From the NCBI GenBank assembly GCA_020064725.1, contig JAGTWJ010000002.1, forward strand, positions 3,844,001-3,908,000: a DNA stretch of 64,000 nucleotides. Direction: 5' to 3'. The position numbers and the translations under genes are program-made. The stretch's first letter is position 1, and each line of letters starts with the position of its first letter. The notes below the pieces were generated by a model, which was not told the DNA's origin, made no database searches, and saw only the letters and a program-made list of their open reading frames with translations. Below are positions 23,381 to 37,410 of this stretch, piece after piece. Source of the DNA: Drechslerella dactyloides (Eukaryota; Ascomycota; Orbiliomycetes; Orbiliales; Orbiliaceae).

Positions 23381-26300
23381 TTAAAAGGCGATCGCAATCC
23401 CGTTCAGGGTTGCCGGCGTCGGCGTGTTGATTCGAGAGTCGCTCTTCTCGTGCTCGTAGTCCAGATTCTTCGCCAGCGCCTTCGCCAACAGCATATCCTG
23501 GTCATCCCAGCGGGTCGAAAGATGCTTGATGGCCGAATCGACTTGCTCCTCGCTTAAGCCTGGGGCTTTCTCGGACTCATTCGAACTGCGGCTCGTGAGG
23601 CTCCTCAATGATCGCACGCTGCGGCGCCTATCAATTGCGGACAATGTCGCTAACATCGAGAGTCTGCTAGACGGCGGCTCGGGTACGTCGACTGTCTTGT
23701 TGAGGTCGTTTCGGAGCTTCGTCAGTTGCTCCGTTCTGTCCCGCTGCAGTCCTGGTAGTGCAATGATCGACTGGTTGTTATGGCAGGCGGCAACCAGTGC
23801 AGTGTAGCCCTGGAGGTTAAATTTGTTGTTCGAACAGTGGACTTCCTGCAGCGAGGCATTCGTTTCGAGCATTTTGGCGATGACCATAGCTCCTTGAGGG
23901 CCGAGGCGTTGTTCTGTACGACAAGAAAAAAATCTATTAGCACCAAACTAGACCCACGAGAAACATCAAAATTCAACAAACTTACGTTCAACTTTCAAAA
24001 CCCTCAAGGTCTTGTTTTCATCCAAGCTACGGAACGCGTTATTCAGGCCGGTGCCGAGTCGCCCATCTTCGATACGACCATACCCGCCAGAGATGTTGAG
24101 AACCTTCAAGGTGTCGTTCTTCGCAAATAGTTCGCCAAGCGCATTGATGGTATCGGGATTGGCATCCGACGGGAGATACACGCGCGAGAGGTCAAGGTAT
24201 TCGATCGTCTTGTTGACGGTCAACGCCCTGACTAACTTGCGGAACGTCTCCTCATCCGGATAATCAACGTTGCTGATCGTCAGGTACCTCGGTGAGAGCC
24301 CCTTCTTGATAGCATCGACGAGTTTGTTGTGGTCTGGTGTGATCTGAAGACGGTTGACGAACAAGTGAAGATTACGGACTTTACCGTCTTCCCGTGCAAG
24401 ACATCCCAAGAGCACCGCCAGATCACCGGCTTTGAGACCGCAGTTATTAAGATTGAGTCTGGCCAGGCATTCCGAGGCGGGGCTGTTGAGATACGCCGAA
24501 AGGGCGTCGACGGTCGCGTTGTTGAGCTGCGTCCCGCTCAAATCTAGCTCTTCGAGCCGCCACCGAATCAAGATCTCCTCGGGGAGAAGTGGTTGTTCTC
24601 TGGAGTGCGATCGAGTGGAGAAGGTATTGACGGAGACTGTCGATTCAGCTTTAAGGGTCGAAAGCCGACTCATGCCGCTACCCGAGCTGGGTGTGCTGGG
24701 AAGAGGGTTTCCCAAGGAGATGCTGCGGGTGAATGGAGGTCGAATGGTAGATGTGCTCTTGGGGTAATGCAGACTATAGTCACCTCCCGTTGCAAGCTTC
24801 AGATTGGCGAGTCTAAGGCACCGCATTCCTGGAAAGACGCGGAGCAGGTCGCAGAGCGGATTCAAGGACGAGGTATTCAGGCGACCTGGATTCCCTCCAA
24901 TGTCAAGCCCTTCTAGTGTCTTTTCCTGGGCGGCAAGGGACTCAAGTATCAAGCCGATGGACCTCTCGTTGAGACCGCAGCTAGCTAATTCCAGCCCTCG
25001 GATATGGCAGGTTTTATCGACGGCCGCGTCAACGATCCACGCGATGTCGGCCTGGTCAAGCTGAAGGCCTGAAAGTATGATCCAGTCGACATTCGTCAAC
25101 CCCTTCTTGCAAAGCGGGAGAACAGCTTCGACTACCTCACACCCTTTCTCGACAAGTTCATGCTCGTCGTCCTCATCAAGGGCCCTCGGTGGATCTAGGC
25201 ATCCGCTCAGATCGAGCCGTCGGAGTCGGGTGCTACACGCTGCAAGAGCTCGAAGTTCGAGAACCAGGAGCGACCGCTTCTGACCACGCGTGCTAAGCTT
25301 ACGGCCTGATCGTGTTCTGTACGGCTCCATGTCGCTACCATGGCTGTCGAAGATTCCTTTCAGCGGCTGTAAGCTGACGCCCGCGAACGATATCGATCCG
25401 AACGCTTCGTTCCATCTGAGGGTTCGCAGTACTGCCAGAAGTTCCGGTACGAAATATTTCATACGTCGAGTGTGTATTGGCGGCAACAATTGAAACCTCG
25501 GGCCGTCCTCGGCGTTGTTGACGATCGAGTATCCGATTACATTGATGTCGACCTCGTACGCGGCGCCTACAACCAGGTTAGCTTCCCTACTCACCAGGTT
25601 TTCAGATGGGATACTTACAATAGGCAGCGAGCGTTCTACCAAAGCAAAGATAACCCTCGTCGTAGTCAATTTCGGGAAACGGCTGGTCGATCAACTTTTC
25701 CGGGATGTTTAGCGTGAAAGACGGCTCGGACCATTGAGGTCGCAGAAAGTCCGCAGCATGGCGGATAGTCTGTATGATCTGTGCTGCACACGATGAAGCT
25801 AGGTGGAGCGTCTGGACAGGCTTGCACGGTACACGGAACTTGAGTGTGAACGAATCGTCCGTGTCCGAGTTCATATTCAGCGAACACAGCGTTAGGATCC
25901 CGAACGAAGTCATCACGCCCGGCGAGTTGAGCGAAGCTGAGCTTTTTTGACTGTTCAGCTTGGGCATCGGCAGGAGATGGATCTTGTGAACACCGACGGC
26001 CAGGTAGCAGATTGTGGTTGAATTCTTCGGAATGTCTTCGGAGGAGCCGGAAAGCTTGACCGCTGACCTGAGGTCTGATTTCCTGTGGACGACTCGAAAT
26101 ATCATAACATTTTCGGCAGAATAGTCCTGCTCGTCACCGAGACGTTTCGCGACGTAATCAACCACGCGGTCCGCAAAAGGCAGAGTTGCGTACGTCGGCA
26201 GGCGGACCGTCCGACACAGCGCGCGAAGCCACTGATCCACTTCCGTCTGACATGACAGCTGCAAGACCGTGGACGTTGCTGTGCCGGAGTGTTCGTCCAA

Positions 26301-27088
26301 GTGGTCGACTTGGATGAAGAACTTTTCGGTTTCGTGGACTGCGACGATTTGATTCAGATGGATGACTATTTGATCGGAGTGAACCTCGGATGTCGCACCG
26401 CCGAACGATGTGCTTCTGTTTCCGGCGGCACGTTGGGCAAGGCTCAATCTGCAGAGTGGCAAGCAGTTTTTATCAGCTTTCGTTCGCGTATCATACATGG
26501 AATGTTGGCAATTGCCCTGGATTCAGAGACTCACTGAGGGAAAACTTCTGTCGCCTTGGCCTGAGATCTGAATCTCAGCAGGTGCGTGTCCGTCAACACC
26601 AGATATTCGCGCTTGCTACTCAGCCGCCGAATAAAGGTGCTCGCCGACAGCACCTCGCCGGCAAAGATGATCATTGATCCTCGAGGATATTTGGAATTCG
26701 ATAGAATGTCGGGTTCCTCAAATATTGACGATGCAGCAGTCGATGTCGACACTGTGGATGTCCCGGGCGATGAGGGCTCATAGGACCTCGGGGTCGCAGA
26801 GAGCGATACTGGTCTTGTCGATACTTTCGGTTTGGGAGTTGGAGGCAGGGCTCGATTCATATCAATCGGCGAGGTTGCCTTGAAGTCGTCGGCGAACGTG
26901 TGGGCACGGATGATCGTGCCGGTGCCCACGACGCCGCTTTGGTAGGAGATAGGACGCTGTTTGGTGATGAGTTTGGTGGTGTATTGGGCGGCGGGTTTTG
27001 AGGAGTTTGGAGAAGGTCGAGAGAATATCCCGAAGGATTTCCGTTTGTAGGCTGGGTCGAAGGGCTGCATTGTCGCGGTGGCGGCCAT
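23381..27088 (-). CDS. PH-like and leucine-rich-repeat protein (CARMIL-like architecture)
   Basis: Four exons fit in phase: 27088-26535, 26448-25619, 25566-23986 and 23913-23381, giving 1165 residues; the introns are 86, 52 and 72 nt with GTGAGT, GTAAGT and GTAAGT donors. Residues 1-135 are disordered and Ser/Pro/Thr-rich. About 137-275 look like a split PH domain (MIIFAGEVL..REYLVLTDTHLLRFRS, ending at TEVDQWLRALCRTV). A second globular part (about 275-460) follows. From about 520 to 1010 there are many ribonuclease-inhibitor-type LRRs (LRRLDLSGC, LEELDLSGTQL, LARLNLNNCGL, IEYLDLSRVYL, LKVLNISGG). The repeats are interrupted by a Ser-rich loop, and a Ser/Arg-rich tail closes the protein. The PH-then-LRR order recalls the animal actin regulator CARMIL and uncharacterised fungal LRR proteins. 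A cortical or membrane scaffold role is an inference; no enzymatic motif is visible. Confidence 0.85.
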
Positions 27089-30000
27089 GGTGTCTGTCGA
27101 CCAGGCAATAGCAGCTGGCAGGGGGATAGCAAGGAGAAAACAATAACAGGTTGGTCTACAGTATTATATCCGGTACCTTCGATCGATCGATCGATCGCGG
27201 GAAGGAAGAATATGCTGGCGGCCGAGGGGATTGCTCTCCTCGGGGCGCGGGGAGAGGGCCTCGTGTCGGGCCGGATTCCACGGGTGCTGGGACTATCGTA
27301 AGGAGGAATGCGAATGCAGGCAGCGCGAGGACAGGCACGTCACTTGGGTAGACTGTTGCATTTGGCCATGGGAGGCACACGGACGGAGGGGTAAGGAGCC
27401 GGATGCAGACGCAATGCAAATGCAAGATGATGTCTGACGGGAAGGGCGGTTTTGAGACGACAGGAGGAAGCAGCGCTACAGCGGCGGCAAGACCACGGAC
27501 GGAATGCTAGGCGAACGGCGTGAAACAGCGATCATACGAGCGAGCGGAAGAAGGCTGGGAGCAAGAGACAGTGACGGCGACAGCAACGGTACAAGTTATA
27601 TCGTGTCGTATCGTATCGGAGAATTTATTTTTCGGACCAGAGATCGGGGCGGGAGATGTCGCGATGTCGGTCGAGATGTCGTCCGTCGTTCGTGGCGACG
27701 GCGGCGGGCAAATGTGTTGTTTTTGGCGTCTATGATGTCGCCCAAGGCGGCCTGCCAATGACGACGAAGGCCGTTTGCGCAAAAATAGAAACCGGCAGGC
27801 CGACGAGGTCCCAAGCAGGTGCAAGTTCCAAGTTCCAAGTTCCTAGTCCCCAAGGTCCTCCAGCAGCTGGATCCTGGTTCCAGGTACCGTCCGCTCAATC
27901 AGTCGCTCCCTCCGTCGACGGTCCCGGCGCAAGGGGGCAAAAGCCAATCTGTCGAACAAGTCGGGTAGTGGGACCGGACAATGGAAGGCAAGATGGCCAC
28001 TTTGGACGGCTCCTTCTCGAAAGGATATCTGAATCCGCTGCAGAACGTTCGAAACGGGTTCCCGGGACCCAGCAAAGAATGTAAAACCCCAAGTTTGGAA
28101 GAGAGAGAAAAAAAGTCTCAATCGATTGCTAGGAATCCGAGTCCCGAAAACGATCCGATAACTAGCTGAAGCAACGTGGGAGCGAAGGATGGTCGTGGTT
28201 TTGTAATTTGGGACAGCCCTGTCGTGTCCGCTTGTGCCTACCGCGTCCGAGGCAGAGGTGAAGGAAAATTGTTGGATCGAGGCTGAACAGCGTCCGTCCG
28301 GATTCAATTGAGCTCCGCGAAAAAGAAAAAGTAATCAGCTACCAGAAACAAAGAATAAGAAGAAGCTGGAGATTTCCGGCGAGAGGAAATCTTTTGGTGG
28401 GTTTGATTTTATCGTTGTCGCAAGCGGTCCCAGAAAAGTGAGGGGAAGGAGGCAATCGTAATTTTAAACCTCTTTTGCCCCAGCAGGCTGGATGTAACTA
28501 TATAACCCCGATGATAATAAGAATAACAAGGAAGAGAACTGTGGGTTCGGTTTCGTTTCTTCGAATAAAGTCGTGCCTTCGTCTCGTCTCCGCGACTTTG
28601 TGTTTTTGGTTATTTCCCCTCTTCGTATTCGTTTCGATCTTTTGTCTGCTTTCGTCCGGTGTGGATGTCCGTAGGATATTTTATGTACCGTCCGGTGTAT
28701 TATTATTATCTTGTCATGTCCTCCTGCACGATCAATTGAATCGGATCCTCAGTTGCAATATTACAATTTCAGCCAGCCCAATGCATATAATATAATATTA
28801 CATTAGCGGCCGCCGCACGGAACGGGAGTGCAAAGGGGAGAAAAAAAGAGGCCCGCCAAGTGAGAAAGATATATAGCAAGCAGCTTCAGCTGCGAACTGT
28901 TGCTTGGTTTGCTTTCGTCCTGCTCCTACAATCCGTTATAAAATTGGAAGGTTGGTGTTGTAATGGAAATGTCCAGCAGCACACGTCGAGGCTGTACTGC
29001 TGTTTCTGTAACAAGGAGGGGGGGAAAAATGTCTGGTGCCGCCAAACGGCAGGATGAAATGCCTCTCGTTTGAGCGGACAAATAGCATCCAGCAGCTAAC
29101 CGATATAAACGTCAAGAGTCCTGTCGTTTTTTGTTATTTTGCTGCTGTCACTGCTCTTGCAGGTTTATTTACGTTTTTTGTTTGGCTCGGGCCCGGCACT
29201 CTCGCCTGTGCTGTCACTCACACAGCACACTCAACTATGCAAGAGTCTCTCTCGCGGGATAGTTGGGTTAGCACAGAAACACCCACGTCGCCGCCGCTTA
29301 AATCAAATCGAGCAAGTGCGAGCGAGCTTGTGCGTGTGTGTATTTTTTTTTTTTTTTTTTTGTTTCTTCACCAGTATGGGTTGTGAGAGCGGCGTGCGTG
29401 GATGCGAGATTTCGGGGGGATCAAGGTTTCACTGCCTTTCGCCCAGAATTTTTGCAGCCCGCAATTGAACTGACTGTAGTGCGACCCTGCGAGAAATCTG
29501 CACAGATGATTGATCAAATCTGGTGCGGTTGCAACTGGATTCGGCCTGCGTCGTCACCAATCAGCGAACACGGCCGCTATTGTGTTCGGCCTGCCGGTGG
29601 TGTTTTTCTGCGGGAGTGGGCCTGATGCGGCTGGAAGGAGCTTAGTCTTGGACGGGGACGATGGCGCTTTCTTTTATTTTTTTTATTGTTTTTTCTGATG
29701 CAGTCAAGCAAGCCTGCAGGCCGATAAACTGGGTTTAATGGGAGCGATTGCGCCTCCTTCCACTTGCCAATGGCACTAAAGAATCAGGGAAATATGAGGT
29801 GAGGAGGAGAAAAGGGACGGCAGAAACCCCGACCCGCTGTTAAGTTGAATGCGTCTGTCAGCTGTCACTTGGCGAGCTGACTCGGTGATGTTTGTATTTC
29901 TACCGTTGAGTTTTGGCAATTAATAACAATGCTATCTCCGGGCGTCGACGATTCGATAAATTTTATAAAATGTCGCGATGTTTTGCGGTCGCCGGCCGTC

Positions 30001-33000
30001 TTCTGTCGATATCTTTGTCTGTCGTGAATATAAACCGGTACCTTCCGACAGAGGCTACCTATGAAATGCCTGGCGGATAATCTAATCGATAGTGCTGGAT
30101 TGCAATAGCAAGATCAATTATTATTATTAGCGATAAGCATGCACTCCTATCCTGGTGATACCAATCGCATCGATCGTGCACAGTGCCCAGTATCAAGGAA
30201 AGAGCCCCTTGCCTGAGCCTATAACAATAAATGCACGTAATAAATAATAGATTAAATCTGCTCAGCTTACCTCCGTCGATAAATTATTTCTTGGACTGAA
30301 CGCTCGTTCCAGTTTTGAAACCTGCCCACGGACGATGGATTGCGATCGCGTAACCGACGCTCGCTTTCTGACGGTTTGATATATTTGAAGGATGCTGCCT
30401 GGACGCCTCGCTGACAGACCAGCAATTAATGCACTGCAAAGGGGGGTCGCGGTCCAGTCGGGTATCTGCTGGAATTTTAATCCGGCCGAGTGGTGATATA
30501 ATATGTAGCGCAAGTAGCCCTGGTCTGCCTGGTGGAATCGGTCGGTTACATCGTTAGCCCTGGTGCTCGCACGTCATCGTTTCATGTTAAATTGGATCGA
30601 TGATGATACCGGCTCCCCGCGACCGAGGTGCTGTCCGATCGCGATCCTGAATATATTATCCGAAGTGGTGTCGACGGGAGAGAAAAAATATCACAAGACA
30701 GACTTACTCGTATACTGCGTACTGTGTAATGTGTTATTGACGCTAGAAAAGAGAGATACAAAAGGACGGTAGATGTAGAGGTGCAACTTTGACAGACGCT
30801 CCAAACTTCCAAAGCTGGAGAAGCTAGACGAAGAATACGCTAGGATGATACGAGCTGGGCTGGCTGGAGCGAGCCGGAACGACTCTCGTGAGAATCAGGC
30901 GTCGTTGATCCCGGGCAGAAGGCAAGGAGCAGCAGTTGGCGGTCTTATACACAGTCCGTGTATGTAAGTGTATCTGCAAACGCCGAAGCTGGAACCGTGG
31001 AGGGCGCCCACTGTACTGCACTGGAATGCAAAAATATGCACCTTCATGCAGAGTGCACCTCGACAGCGGGCAGCTCGAGAGCTTCAACTCTCGATTAAGA
31101 GGATAAGTATCTTATCACAGCTCGAAGCTCCCAGCAGCTGGTTACTTAAGCGCTGCAGTGCTCCAGACTGAGCTTAAGCACGCACGCCGTGAACACGTCG
31201 CCCGAGATTGCATCGAGTGCCAATTGCAATTACCCAGCTCGATTCGACGATTAGTCGCGACAGGCTGCAGGACGACACGGCGCTGCTGCAGCCCTTCGCG
31301 GCTGCGATTCCCCGGACCCCGTCTTCTGGACTTCGTCTCGATACCGCTCGTGGGCAGGCAGCAGCGCTTCTCCGCGATGCCATCATGATCGTCATTCTTC
31401 TAACGGCTAATCTTATAATTCAATCCCTCGCTTGCAGCCGGCCTGCCCTTAAGCCTTCCCTGCGAGGAAGGACACCTCGACAGTTCCTTGTTCAACGGCG
31501 TGCTTTTTCTCCCTCCACTGGCTTCAATCGAGTCTAGGAGGATTCAAAACCCAGGAGAATAAAACTCGTCCCGGGAACCTCGCCTCCTAAGCTCCATTGA
31601 GCATATTCACACTGCATGATGCAGCGTGCTAGCCTCGCCAGCTTCCAGTTTCCCTTCATCAAGCCATGGTGCAAAACCGCCTCAGGTCGAACAACATTCC
31701 GACTGTGCTCACCTTTTGTTTTCCCGCCAGATAGGTGCTTGCTTGGCCAGCCCAGCCTTCTTTCTCGCCGTGCATCGAGGTATACTATCTGCCTGCATCT
31801 GCATGTCCGTGTCTGTCGGCATCTGCATGTATAGATGTTTGTAATGGGCAATGCGTATGCAGACAATCATTTCCTGCAATACGCACCTGGCCCTGCTCCG
31901 CGCCAGAACGAAGCCATGGCATGGACAAGCTAATTAACATTCACGGCCGCGGCGTCGTAGATCAAATCACCACCGTCCAATTTCGCGCCACGCGACCTCA
32001 GCCAAACTCGGCAGGCGTGCACCAAACCGTGCGAGGTTCTGAAGATCAAGTCCCTTCGATCCATCGACGAGCAACGGTTCGCAGGCAGACGTGGGGGAGT
32101 GACCTAGCCAGCTTCCTTCAGGCCAGCATCAACTGTGCCACAGACGCTGTTCGGTATGAGCTGTTACAGTATCTGTCCGTCCGACGACGTCACTGTCTTG
32201 CACCCGCCGTTCTGGCCCATCACGCTATCCATCCGGCAGATTGATACGAAAACGCAGGCCGGGGAGGCTGGTCTGATCCGACCCTGACCTGCTCCACAGC
32301 AGAGCTGCATCTCATATTCATCCATCCGTTTCCGATCCCCTGCTCCTTTGGATACTCCTGATCGATCCATGGGCAACGTCAGCGCGGCGTCGACCTGTAT
32401 CAAACGATCTAGAATCCAAAGTATTCTCCGTCTCGTACGTACCATCATCACCACAGTGGACTGAGAAGACTACCAAAAACAGCAACTTCCTCAACTGAGT
32501 AAGACAACGTTGACAAAGTAAAGTTCAAGCTAGCTCGTTAGCATCGTCGGGTCGGCAGCCTTCCACAACGCGACGGGATCTCGGCTTCTCAGACTCTCGT
32601 TTGGCCCAAAACATGGATTTCCATCCCCTTCCTCGTGCCCAGACCGCCAGCTTGCTCCGGCATCACGCATTGCGCTAGATAATACCAAGTTACAATCCGC
32701 TCCATGCCGACGCGACGACGCTTTTTCTGAATCATGCATGTCTCTCAATCTCACTTAGCTTGCTGAACTCAAAAATTAGAAGAGAAAAAAACGGTCAATC
32801 GGACATATAGGCAGACGTCCAGCCGTACGGTCCATTACGCGACGCGAGCTCCTCGCTTGATTCCAGCTGAATTGAAGGTCTGTACGTACGTGTATGCATG
32901 CAGAATTCGAACCGGTCTTTTTCTGCTATGCGCGCAACGGAACTTGACTCCGGCATCGTCGTCGGCGTCGATGGTTGATCATCCCCCAATCACAATCACC

Positions 33001-34433
33001 AAAAGCCTCCATTGCAATTCCTCCACAGACAACAAGCGACTGCTGTATGCACTGTCCGTCTTCATCTGAGTGACTTCCCGGGATCCTGTCTTCCGGCGGT
33101 CTGATTCGCTGGCGCCGTTTTCCTGCAAACTGCATGAAGCAGTACGCGCCGAGTCTGTCGTCTCCCGTAACATAATCATCACCTGCCGCCCTACCGTCAA
33201 AGAAACCAGGTTGCCATTTTCCCTACAAAACAAACCGTTTCCCTAAAAAGAAACCCCCACACAGACAACGCACTCCGTTCATGCGAACCGCGACAGTGAG
33301 AAATTCGGATCTGGACCCCAATCGCCATTAATTGCCATCTCAGCCAGGACATGCCTCCATTATAGCACGTTCCCCAGATGTCCCCCTTGGGGAAGGCGCC
33401 AGGTATATCTGTCCGGCGTATGTGTGTAATTTCTCTTGTCAATTTATATTGTCAATTGCAATTGTCCGGCCTCGGTAAATCACGGGATATCTCCCATCCT
33501 ATCAACCTGCATGCATACGCTGCAGCGCGATATTACAAGTCATGCGTGGCTTGATATCATACAGGTCGACAATGCCCATCTCACTCCGTCGCGGGATCAT
33601 AAATACCATTTCTACCCGATAGTTTACCCGAACGCCTTTCCACGCCTCCAGCTGCTAGTGTGTATTTGTTTCCCTTCCGGGATAATGCTCAGCGACGGCG
33701 TATGCGCCATATGCATGCATCCCTGGTATCGATAGTATTCAATTCATGATATCCGCACGCGAACGTACGACCCACACTTTCGAAGATTCTACAATACAAT
33801 ACAAGACGCGCGATAGATTGCCGAGTGCAGAAATGCAAGCTATCAGCTGATGGGCTTCCATGATGCATTGTCATCGTTCTACTGACGCATTCCGAAATTG
33901 AACTGCATCCGAAGTCCCAAGCTGACTGGGACTCTTCGCATCGACTATTCTAAATTGGACTGATAGACGGCGCCTGCATCGGCTGATATCGTAAATTTAT
34001 AATACATCCATGCTATCGGGATATAGGCAGCGAAAACCGCTCATCATAATATTCTAGATTCTATCGTATCCTTCTATCTATCTAATATATCCGCTCGTCC
34101 GTCGCACTCGGCCCATCATCTCTTCCACCCTCCAAACAACATATCGTACATATGGTAGGTCAGTAGCTATATGTACATGTATGTTTAAATATGTGTATCT
34201 ATAGTATGTACAGGAGAACACCACGCAATGCAATCGTCCTTTGCATGATACCCGAGTAACCAACGTATCCCTCGAGTGACCGTATTTACAAGCAGCTCTC
34301 ACCAGCTGCAGTCGTATCAGCCTCCACCGCCCGCCCCACTCCATATATACAACCCCAGCCGTAAACAAAACTCCCTTAGTAATGCATTTATGCACCAAGT
34401 CCCAAGTGAAACTGACTGTCCCACGTCAACAAA
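27089..34433. other. 7.3-kb gene-free stretch upstream of the PH/LRR gene
   Basis: Both flanking genes are on the minus strand, so this is promoter/leader of the PH/LRR gene plus the 3' flank of PET127. No coding region is supported. Seen here: a CGATCGAT run (27180-27197), three AAGTTCC heptamers (about 27823-27843), a 19-bp poly-T run (29343-29361), ACGTACGT at 32884, and TGCATGCA at 32895, 33508 and 33712. A non-coding transcript cannot be excluded. Confidence 0.5.
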
Positions 34434-37410
34434 TCACCCGCGTCGGTTATACACCACAACGTTGTTTTCGCTGTCCACTTTCTTTTGCTGCTCCGCGTAT
34501 TCATGCCCTTGCTTCGAAAGTTTGACCAGGTGCCTGATGAACGCGGATCGGAAGTTGGGGTCGTAGTCCACGCCATCCTCTTTGCGTTTGCGCATCATGT
34601 GGAGCGTTTTGTTCGCTGCTTTGGCGTCCATGTCTAGGAAGGCGTAGTTGACCGCCCAGCCGTCGCGACGCTCATTGAAAGATGTCGGGCGATCGACTTT
34701 GATGCCGTTGACGATGTTTTGCGCGACCAGCACTTGGACGAGGATGTCGCGGGAGGAGTCGTCGGTCTTGGACTTCTTGGGCTTGCTAGTTTTGGGCGTG
34801 TTTTCGTCAGCTACCGTAGCTTCTGCCGCTGTATCGGCTTTTTCTGATTCTGCTGAAGGTGATTCCTGGGCTGCTGCTTGAGGATCCTCTGCAGCTGTGG
34901 CTGCTGCAACCTCAGTGGACACATCGTCGCCATCCTCTTTCAGAAGTGTCTCGAGTCGATTCTTAGGATCGATGATCGTTTCTCCGCCAATGGTCACGGA
35001 CTCCAGTACCTCCGCCGACTCCCTAAGACCGTCCTGTCGGGTCTGCTCGGCTGCTTGATCTTCCTCCAGCAGCTCCTTGATCGCTTCCTCCGTTGGATCG
35101 CTCGCGCTCTCGGCCTCAGCCTCGGCTTCCTGCCGCCACTGTGGCTTTGACATGCGCTCCTCGGATTTTTTGATCTGTTCGAGCACAACGTCTAAGCTGG
35201 CGGTCCGCTCCCGTGATGCCTGGACCTGCTCCGGCGTGAGCGGCTCAGCGGCAAAATACAGGAACGGCATGCTTGACTCCCTCGTCTCGAACCATAACCG
35301 TAGTGACTGTCACAATCGACCGATGAATATTAGCTTCATTATGCATATGATAAATTGTCGCATGTCTATATAAAAAAGCAACTTACCTGCTCCGGATACT
35401 TCTTCGTCGCGCGGTCCAGCGCCTCATTCAGCAGCTTGAGACTCAACTTGAACTCCTGGTCCCCAATCCCCGGCCCGCCGTGCAGCGCCTCATCCATCTC
35501 GTCGATGCTGATATACTGGAACCCAAAGATCCGCTTCGTATTATGGTACGCGACAAAACACCCGTCCATTCGTCCCATTCGTACCTGGAGTGAATACTTC
35601 ATGAACGCACTCCGTATCAAATCATAGTACTCGCGCTCAAACGACTCGAACTGCCCGTCTGCAGTCTTGATCTGGTACCCCCACCCGACCGCTGGCTCCT
35701 GCGAGTTCATCCGAACGCTGACCACCCCGCGCGTCTTCAGATCGAACACGCCGGTACCGGGTAGCCGATCGTCGTGCGCGTCCAGCTGCGAGCGGAAGAG
35801 CAGGTCGCCAAAGGCAGTGTAGTGGTACCGCTCCCGTGCGTTCTTGACTTCCTCGGGTATCTCGTGCGATTGCGACTTGTGGTACTTTTGGAACACCTCA
35901 GGCGGCAGCGTGAGCATCTTCTCCATGCTACGCCCAAGGAACAGCAGGATTGTTTCCAGCGTGTCTGTTTCCTTATCTTGGTCGATTGCGTAGACGCCGT
36001 CGCGCCATTGCAAGATCACGGAGACCGGTAGCCGGGACATTCGCGTGAAGTTGGAGCTCTCGGTCTCGAACCCCTTGGAGAGCATGTTGAGGTTCAGCGG
36101 GCGCCAGCGCGAGAGGAGGTAGTGGAGATGCGACAGGATAGCTGTCATGCTGGACGTCGAGCCGACGTATTTCTTGCCAGATTCGCGCGCGAGGTCGATG
36201 AGGGTTGTATCTTTGGAGGAAGTGATATAGTCGCTGAGGGCATCAAAGTCGAACTCGTCAACGGGCATGATGGAGCCGAGGTACGGGTCGAAATTGTAAA
36301 CCCGCGACCTTGGGTCTCGTAGAAATGTGACACCAGGACTGTAGTATTGCGCAATGTTAGAGTACCGTCAAGCATAATCAAGAGGGGATATAAACTGGGC
36401 TCTTACTTGAATAGCACACGGTCGAGGCCGTGCATCAATGGTCTCAGCTCCACATCTTGCTCCATGTCGATGGCTAGATGCATCGTCAGCTACGTCTATC
36501 GCGAAGAGGAGAGAATTCATACCAGGCAAGACTTACGTTCGAGTTGGAACTCCTTCGAATTTATCGTCACAGCTGCCACCTCTAGTTTCTTCTCTTTCGG
36601 CGACAGCCTCTTCGGCTTCTCAAACGGATCCTCAGGCAACTCGGAATGATCGTTGTGTGCCTCATCCGAGATTTCTTCGTCATCTTCTTCTTTCGCTGTC
36701 TCCTCCTTGGTAGCCTTGCTACTATCCTTCTTAGCAGTTTTGCTGCCTCCCTTCTTGTTTGCCTTGCTGCTCTCCTTCTTAGCTACCTCGAGATCCTCGT
36801 TGTCCAACGACTCTGGCTCGTCAAAGGGTGCTCCCGGCGTTTGGTCCTCCAAAAGTGCCGTTTTTCCGCCTACGGGTTTCGTTGTATTATATTTTCCGTA
36901 CGTGTACGCCCTCTTTTTCGGGAACGACTCAGTGACCGCCATGTGTAGCACCACCAAATCGCTCGGCGTAATAGCCTTCTTCGGCTTCAGCGATGGCCAC
37001 TCGTATGGCGTCTCCGTTAACTTGCTCGCTATAGCCAGGATCTCCCGCGCCTTCTCTCCCTTACGGACGGCTTGCGTTCGCTTCCTTTTATCACCCGAAG
37101 CCTTCGATTCATTCTCACGGGTCGCAATGTAATCTTTGATCTTGGTGAGGAATTTCCGGTGTTCGCTCTCGCGCTTGAGTCTGTATATGCGCGCGTCTGC
37201 CTCCGACATGTTGGGATCTGGCCTGAAGTTCTTCCCTTTCGCCTTTTGCCTCCCGACTGGTGGGAACGTCACATCGCTGAGACTGGGCACTCGTACGGCT
37301 CGGAGGGGCGCCGAGCCATGAATTCGGCAGGCCTGGCAGATCCATGGCGGCGGCGGCGAAGTGAGACGGCGGAGACGGGCCTGGGCTAAGGATCTATTCG
37401 TCCTCAACAT
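34434..37410 (-). CDS. PET127: Pet127, mitochondrial RNA 5'-processing protein
   Basis: Four exons join in phase: 37410-36537, 36473-36407, 36338-35387 and 35306-34434, giving 921 residues; the introns are 63, 68 and 80 nt. The first 50 residues are Arg/Ser/Leu-rich with no early acidic residues, a likely mitochondrial presequence. A Lys/Glu low-complexity segment precedes the conserved Pet127 core, which begins with MHGLDRVLFNPGV and FLRDPRSRVYNFDPYL (about 305-335) and runs to about 640. Within it GVFDLKTR (about 510-517) fits the D-x-K element of a PD-(D/E)XK nuclease fold. In yeast, Pet127 acts as a 5'-to-3' exoribonuclease that matures mitochondrial RNA 5' ends and works with the degradosome. 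The C-terminal 280 residues are acidic, then basic, and poorly conserved. Exon 2 is only 67 nt, but family continuity across both of its junctions supports it. Confidence 0.9.

Noticed and set aside
31735..32244. 169-codon plus-strand ORF
   Set aside because: No family resemblance, no suitable start context and random-like composition.
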